DNA of 60,045 nucleotides from Colwellia sp. C1TZA3 (GTDB taxonomy: Bacteria > Pseudomonadota > Gammaproteobacteria > Enterobacterales > Alteromonadaceae), in the NCBI RefSeq assembly GCF_007954265.1, contig NZ_VOLS01000024.1, positions 1-60,045 of the forward strand, read 5' to 3'. Below, piece after piece: positions 55,870-60,045 of this stretch (its first letter is position 1; the number at the start of each line of letters is the position of its first letter). Below the pieces are notes generated by a model, which did not search any database, was not told the origin of the DNA, and saw only the letters and a list, made by a program, of their open reading frames with translations. Made by a program: the position numbers and the translations under genes.

Positions 55870-57486
55870 ATGGACTCTATACTTGTTATTATTGCTGTAT
55901 CGTTAGCGCTTGCCAGTGTTATAAATATTGTATTAACCAAATTCTCTATTTCGCATATTATTGGTTATATTATTACTGGCACTATCGTGAGTAATTTTTT
56001 TGATTTTAATGGCAGCACTACGCCGCATTCTCTCGAGCTGATTGGAGAATTTGGTATTGTTTTTCTCATGTTTACTATCGGTTTGGAAATGTCTTTTTCT
56101 AAGCTGGGTAAAATGAAAGAACTGATATTTTTTAATGGTTTTATCCAGGTTGCTTTCAGCTCTGTGGTTATTTTTATCGTGGCATTTTATGGCTTTAATG
56201 TTGAACCTATATCGTCATTAATTATTGCACTTTCATTTAGCTTATCCTCAACAGCCATCGTATTACCTTATCTGAAAAAATCAAAAGATATTGTTACCCC
56301 TTACGGTAAAAAGTCAGTTGCTATTCTAGTTTTTCAAGACTTGGCGGTGATCCCTATTTTATTATTAATGGGCTTCTTATCCAATAATGAATTATCGCTG
56401 GCTGATATTTTATTAAAAACATTGTTGTATGCCAGCGTGATTATTATTTTCATGTTTACTATTGGCAAAAAAATCATTACTTGGTTACTACATTTTTCAG
56501 CAAATGCGCGCATGGAAGAGCTGTTTTTAAGTTCGGTATTTACCATCGTTTTGGGCACCTCACTTATTGCTCATGAAATGGGTTTTACCTATTCTTTAGG
56601 CGCATTTATTGCGGGTATGATCATTGCAGAAACTAAATTCCACATAAAAGTAGAGTCAGATATATCCTCATATAAAGACTTATTACTAGGGGCGTTTTTC
56701 TTTTCTATCGGTACAAAAATCGATGTTTTATTTTTTATTAGTAACTTACATTGGGTGCTGGGTATATTGGCGTTAGTGATGATAATAAAAGCCATTATCG
56801 TTTATTTTCTAATGAGAGCAAAAGCAAATAAAAGTGAATCGATAAAATCGGCTATTGCCTTGTGTCAAGTGGGAGAGTTTTCTTTTGCGATTTTTGCCCT
56901 GGCGATAAGTCAAAATATTCTCACAGCAAACCTAGGCAGCTTCCTGATACTGATCACCGTATTATCGATGATATTAACGCCTTTTATGGTCAGTAATATT
57001 TATAAGTTAGCCGCCATTTTTGTCGTTGAATTTTTTGAAGCTGATAAAATAACAAGAGTAGACGTTAGCAACCATACTATTGTTTGTGGCTTTGCTATTT
57101 TAGGCCGAATTGTTGCGAAAGAACTGAGCCATAAAGGCGTTAATTTTTTAATTATTTCCGATAACTTACAACACGTATTACTGGCAAGAAAACGCGGTTA
57201 TAACGCTTATTTTGGTCACTTAGACAAACAACCGGTATTAGAGTCATTAAAAGTTGAACAAAGCAGTAGTGTTATTATTACGGTTAATACTTTAAAAAAT
57301 AAACAAATTATTTGTGAAGCTGTACTTGATTACTATGCTAATGCCAACTTAATAGTGAAAGTTAACACCCTAGAAGAAAAAAGTGCATTGGCAGGTATTA
57401 ACATTAACTCGTTTGTTTATGCGCAACATGAAATCGCGGCACTATTAGTGAAACAAAGTATGCCAGCAATTAAAGCGGGAGATTAA
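55870..57486 (+). CDS. CPA2-family cation:proton antiporter (Kef type) with TrkA-N domain
   Basis: A 538-residue inner-membrane protein. Residues 1-390 hold about 12 transmembrane helices; the CPA2 signature region includes GEFGIVFLMFTIGLEMSF (58-75) and the ion-site helices FQDLAVIPILLLMGF and YSLGAFIAGMIIAETKFH. The C-terminus has a TrkA-N nucleotide-binding fold starting TIVCGFAILGRIVAKELS, with VEFFEADKITRVD ahead. It resembles KefB/KefC but lacks a visible KefF/KefG partner gene and a long TrkA-C. It probably exchanges K+ or Na+ for H+, gated by a nucleotide. AAGGGC precedes the ATG. Confidence 0.87.
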   Translation: MDSILVIIAVSLALASVINIVLTKFSISHIIGYIITGTIVSNFFDFNGSTTPHSLELIGEFGIVFLMFTIGLEMSFSKLGKMKELIFFNGFIQVAFSSVVIFIVAFYGFNVEPISSLIIALSFSLSSTAIVLPYLKKSKDIVTPYGKKSVAILVFQDLAVIPILLLMGFLSNNELSLADILLKTLLYASVIIIFMFTIGKKIITWLLHFSANARMEELFLSSVFTIVLGTSLIAHEMGFTYSLGAFIAGMIIAETKFHIKVESDISSYKDLLLGAFFFSIGTKIDVLFFISNLHWVLGILALVMIIKAIIVYFLMRAKANKSESIKSAIALCQVGEFSFAIFALAISQNILTANLGSFLILITVLSMILTPFMVSNIYKLAAIFVVEFFEADKITRVDVSNHTIVCGFAILGRIVAKELSHKGVNFLIISDNLQHVLLARKRGYNAYFGHLDKQPVLESLKVEQSSSVIITVNTLKNKQIICEAVLDYYANANLIVKVNTLEEKSALAGININSFVYAQHEIAALLVKQSMPAIKAGD

Positions 57487-57561
57487 TATTAATCGCCAGG
57501 TGTAACAGGGACGTTATTGCTGTAAATTAGCCACCTGCTTACTCTTTTATACGAAGACATC

Positions 57562-58593
57562 ATGACAAAAATTCGCTTAACTCAATACTCACACGGCGCA
57601 GGCTGTGGCTGCAAAATTTCACCATCGGTACTTGACGTGATGCTAAAGTCATCACTGACTTTGCCGGTGAATAACGCACTTTTAGTGGGTAATAGCACCA
57701 AAGATGATGCCGCTGTTTTCGATATTGGCAATGACCAAGCTGTGATCTCCACTACCGACTTTTTTATGCCTATTGTCGATGATCCGACTGACTTTGGTAA
57801 AATTTCTGCCTGTAACGCCATCAGTGATGTTTATGCCATGGGCGGAAAACCATTGATGGCAATAGCTATTTTAGGCTGGCCAGTCAATCTTTTAGCACCA
57901 GAAGTCGCCCAACAAGTACTTGATGGCGCTAGAGCTATTTGTGCTGAAGCCGGTATTCCGTTAGCGGGTGGTCATTCAATTGATGCGCCAGAGCCCATTT
58001 TTGGCTTAGCGGTTACCGGCCTGATTAATAACGCACAGATTAAGCGCAATAATACCGCCGAGGTCGGTGACCTTTTATATTTAACTAAGCCGTTAGGCAT
58101 TGGTATTTTAACTACCGCTGAAAAACAAGGTAAATTATTAGCTGAGCATGCGCACATAGCGCCACAAGTAATGAAAACCTTAAACACTATTGGGCAAAAA
58201 TTCGCTGCACTCGATACAGTAACTGCTATGACGGATGTCACTGGCTTTGCACTGTTAGGGCATCTTTTGGAAATGTGTCAAGGCAGTGCTGTCTCGGCTG
58301 TGATTGACTTTGAGCAAGTACCTTGTCTTGATTTTGTTCATGACTACATAGATCAAGGCTGTGTACCTGGTGGCTGTGAGCGAAACTTTACCAGTTATGG
58401 TGAACATGTTGGGCCGTTAAGCCCAAAACAGAAAATATTGTTGTGCGATCCTCAAACCAGTGGCGGTTTACTCGTTGCGGTTAAGCCAGCAGGCAAGCAA
58501 GCTTTTGAAGCCTTATGTCAAGAAAATGGTCTGGACCTTCAACCTATTGGCGAAGTGGTGGCAGCCACTTCACCGACGGTAAGCTTATTGTAA
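57562..58593 (+). CDS. selD: Selenophosphate synthetase SelD, Cys type
   Basis: A 343-residue enzyme making selenophosphate from selenide and ATP. The active-site loop [11 protein letters not shown] has Cys15/Cys17 and Lys18; Cys takes the slot that is Sec in some species. ATP-binding blocks include [32 protein letters not shown] and [20 protein letters not shown]. Length matches the family. Its TAA overlaps the mnmH ATG (TAATG). With no selA/selB in the window, the selenophosphate here is most directly linked to tRNA selenouridine. Confidence 0.95.
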   Translation: MTKIRLTQYSHGAGCGCKISPSVLDVMLKSSLTLPVNNALLVGNSTKDDAAVFDIGNDQAVISTTDFFMPIVDDPTDFGKISACNAISDVYAMGGKPLMAIAILGWPVNLLAPEVAQQVLDGARAICAEAGIPLAGGHSIDAPEPIFGLAVTGLINNAQIKRNNTAEVGDLLYLTKPLGIGILTTAEKQGKLLAEHAHIAPQVMKTLNTIGQKFAALDTVTAMTDVTGFALLGHLLEMCQGSAVSAVIDFEQVPCLDFVHDYIDQGCVPGGCERNFTSYGEHVGPLSPKQKILLCDPQTSGGLLVAVKPAGKQAFEALCQENGLDLQPIGEVVAATSPTVSLL

Positions 58594-59699
58594 TGGCCAT
58601 AAACAGTTCAGCAACAGCGCGCGCCGATAGCGCTGATTTTCGCGCTATTATTGCTAATAAATTGCCCTTAATGGATGTACGCGCAGCAATTGAATTTGAC
58701 AAGGGCGGCTTTAATCAGTCGATTAATCACCCACTAATGAATAATGATGAGCGAGCTGAAGTCGGTCTTTGTTATAAAAACAAAGGCCAGGCGGCGGCTA
58801 TTACCTTAGGTAATGCGCTAGTTTCGGGGCAGACTAAAGTAAGCCGACTGGTACAGTGGCAAAACTTTGTCCAGGAAAACCCACAAGGTTATTTATATTG
58901 CTTTCGTGGCGGTTTACGTTCACAAACCGTGCAGCGCTGGTTAAAGGAATCAGGTATTAACTATCCACTGATCACCGGTGGTTATAAAGCGCTGCGTCAG
59001 TTTTTACTGAATGAATTGGAGCAACTTGCGTTACATCCCTTAACGATTTTAGCGGGTAATACCGGCAGTGGGAAAACACCTTTTCTGGCCCATTGTGCTA
59101 ACAGTTTAGATTTAGAAGGCGCTGCGGGTCATCGAGGCTCAAGTTTTGGCGGCTTTGTTACCGCGCAATCCAATCAAATAAATTTTGAAAATAAACTGGC
59201 TGAGCAATACGTCAGAGGTAACTTCTCTTTAGCGCAAAACTTAGTCCTGGAAGATGAAGGCCGATTAATTGGTAGCGTGCATTTACCTGAAAGCTTACGC
59301 CAAGCGATGACATTAGCGCCAGTGGTGGTGATTGAAGAAAGTTTAGATTACCGACTTGAGCAAATATATCAAGAATATATCATCAAAATGACCGCGCAAT
59401 ACCAACACACTTATGGTGAAGAGCAAGGTTTTATCGCCTTTAGCGAGTACTTAGCCCAAGGTTTATTCAAAGTACGAAAACGCCTAGGTACAGAACGTTA
59501 TGGCCAATTAAAGCAAATACAGAGTATGGCCTTAACTCAGCAGCAAGAGGGTAAACTAGAGTATCATTTGGATTGGTTAAAACCCTTGCTTAGTGAGTAT
59601 TATGATCCTATGTATCAATACCAGCTAGGATTAAAAGCTGAGCGAGTTATTTTCCGTGGTAATAACGCGCAATGTTTAGCTTTTATACACGATACATAA
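58593..59699 (+). CDS. mnmH: tRNA 2-selenouridine synthase MnmH/SelU
   Basis: A 368-residue protein that exchanges sulfur for selenium at U34 of certain tRNAs, via a geranylated intermediate. The N-terminal rhodanese domain carries the active Cys in [18 protein letters not shown]. The C-terminal P-loop domain has [15 protein letters not shown]. The frame is open from 58515, but the ATG at 58593 overlapping the selD stop gives the normal length and a typical N-terminus. Coupled translation with selD puts donor and user of selenophosphate in one operon. Confidence 0.93.
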   Translation: MAINSSATARADSADFRAIIANKLPLMDVRAAIEFDKGGFNQSINHPLMNNDERAEVGLCYKNKGQAAAITLGNALVSGQTKVSRLVQWQNFVQENPQGYLYCFRGGLRSQTVQRWLKESGINYPLITGGYKALRQFLLNELEQLALHPLTILAGNTGSGKTPFLAHCANSLDLEGAAGHRGSSFGGFVTAQSNQINFENKLAEQYVRGNFSLAQNLVLEDEGRLIGSVHLPESLRQAMTLAPVVVIEESLDYRLEQIYQEYIIKMTAQYQHTYGEEQGFIAFSEYLAQGLFKVRKRLGTERYGQLKQIQSMALTQQQEGKLEYHLDWLKPLLSEYYDPMYQYQLGLKAERVIFRGNNAQCLAFIHDT

Positions 59700-59709
59700 A
59701 ACTTAATCT

Positions 59710-59744
59710 GACCTAATTAAAACAAATTTTATTTTGATTAGGTC
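59710..59744 (+). terminator. Terminator of the selD-mnmH operon
   Basis: GACCTAAT...AAAA pairs with TTTTGATTAGGTC and is followed by a short T stretch, just past mnmH. Confidence 0.6.
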
Positions 59745-59814
59745 TTTAAACTCTACTTTGCTCTGCCTGAGTCGTTGTTCAGATAAATGTTGTTGGCGAA
59801 TTTAGTAGCCATGC

Positions 59815-59921
59815 TGAGATGAAAAAAAATGCCTTGAATTGGATATAATCAATTCAAGGCATTTATTATCCAGCTAATCGTTAATAGACCATTAGCTGCT
59901 TAATTAATAAAATTGGTATAA
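59815..59921. repeat. Element B-like remnant (copy 4) with perfect hairpin
   Basis: It contains a perfect 15-bp stem AAATGCCTTGAATTG with an 8-base loop at 59827-59864, and ends TTAATAAAATTGGTATA against element A copy 4. The ATGCCTTGAATT arm matches the inner arms of other B copies. One end appears lost. Confidence 0.55.
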
Positions 59922-60045
59922 TACCAATCCCATTAAGTTATTGCTCACTTGTACTAGTTAAAATAGCTCAATGCTGTGTTGCTCTCAATCCCAATAGCCA
60001 GCTATTGCTCAATCGAGCGCCTTACCTTGAGTTATTTTTCCTGCG
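59920..60045. repeat. Element A, copy 4 (inverted, cut by right edge)
   Basis: It begins ATACCAATCCCATTAAG and follows element A in inverted orientation up to the TTTTTCCTGCG block, where the window ends. Confidence 0.85.

Noticed and set aside
1-60045. tRNA or rRNA genes and tRNA-linked attachment sites
   Set aside because: No cloverleaf, CCA-end or rRNA stretch was noticed on either strand, although this was by eye and not by a dedicated scan.

Overview
The window reads as chromosomal DNA of a low-GC marine gammaproteobacterium of the Alteromonadales, most like Colwellia. This rests on three things: gene content (a TonB-receptor/tryptophan-halogenase-like pair in a maltodextrin locus, a selD-mnmH pair, Coq7, SelO and Cys-type glutathione peroxidase), A+T-rich codon use, and many short dispersed inverted-repeat elements between genes. 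The assignment is inference; no rRNA or tRNA gene was found to anchor it.

Layout. 1-4.3 kb: end of an IS4-like transposase, glutathione peroxidase, a beta-hydroxyacid dehydrogenase and exonuclease I. 4.5-6.6 kb: a frameshifted type I restriction HsdR fragment cut off by an IS3 remnant, then a predicted outer-membrane lipoprotein. 7.4-26.6 kb: a defence island built on DNA phosphorothioation. SspA (cysteine desulfurase) faces an sspB-sspC-sspD operon tail to tail. Divergent from sspB runs a tight five-gene operon: SF2 helicase, GHKL (MORC/MutL-like) ATPase, a 904-residue unrecognised protein, a single-HKD phospholipase-D nuclease and SspE (DUF262 plus HNH/DUF1524). Convergent with sspE, 2 bases away, is a two-gene operon for the phosphorothioation-associated putative methyltransferase and a small protein that I read as an excisionase-type HTH plus a zinc D,D-peptidase (M15/Hedgehog) fold. 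26.6-29.2 kb: two halves of a REP-associated tyrosine transposase (RAYT) and its short repeats around a Coq7 gene. 29.3-36.4 kb: a membrane-anchored hypothetical, SelO, a cluster of REP-like hairpins and a helicase IV-type protein with zinc ribbons.

36.9-54.6 kb is a maltodextrin/starch locus: LacI-type regulator, MFS sugar transporter, exported GH31 alpha-glucosidase, cytoplasmic GH13 alpha-glucosidase, exported GH13 amylase-type enzyme, tryptophan-halogenase-like flavoprotein, TonB-dependent receptor and pullulanase lipoprotein. Seven copies of a 14-bp palindrome (TGNATACGTATNCA) sit only in the promoters of this locus and are the likely operators of the LacI protein. The inferred flow is surface cleavage by pullulanase and amylase, outer-membrane uptake by the receptor, periplasmic trimming by GH31, inner-membrane transport by the MFS protein and final hydrolysis by the cytoplasmic GH13 enzyme.

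55.9-59.7 kb: a CPA2/Kef-type cation:proton antiporter and the overlapping selD-mnmH pair for selenouridine in tRNA. Intergenic gaps hold at least three families of non-coding terminal-inverted-repeat elements (called A, B and C here), one of which is cut by the right edge.

The main point of interest is the defence island. A complete SspABCD modification set is combined with SspE and with a helicase/GHKL/unknown/PLD module whose second and third proteins appear to share a C-terminal domain. The module may correspond to, or extend, the published SspFGH type of phosphorothioate-linked defence, but I could not compare sequences.
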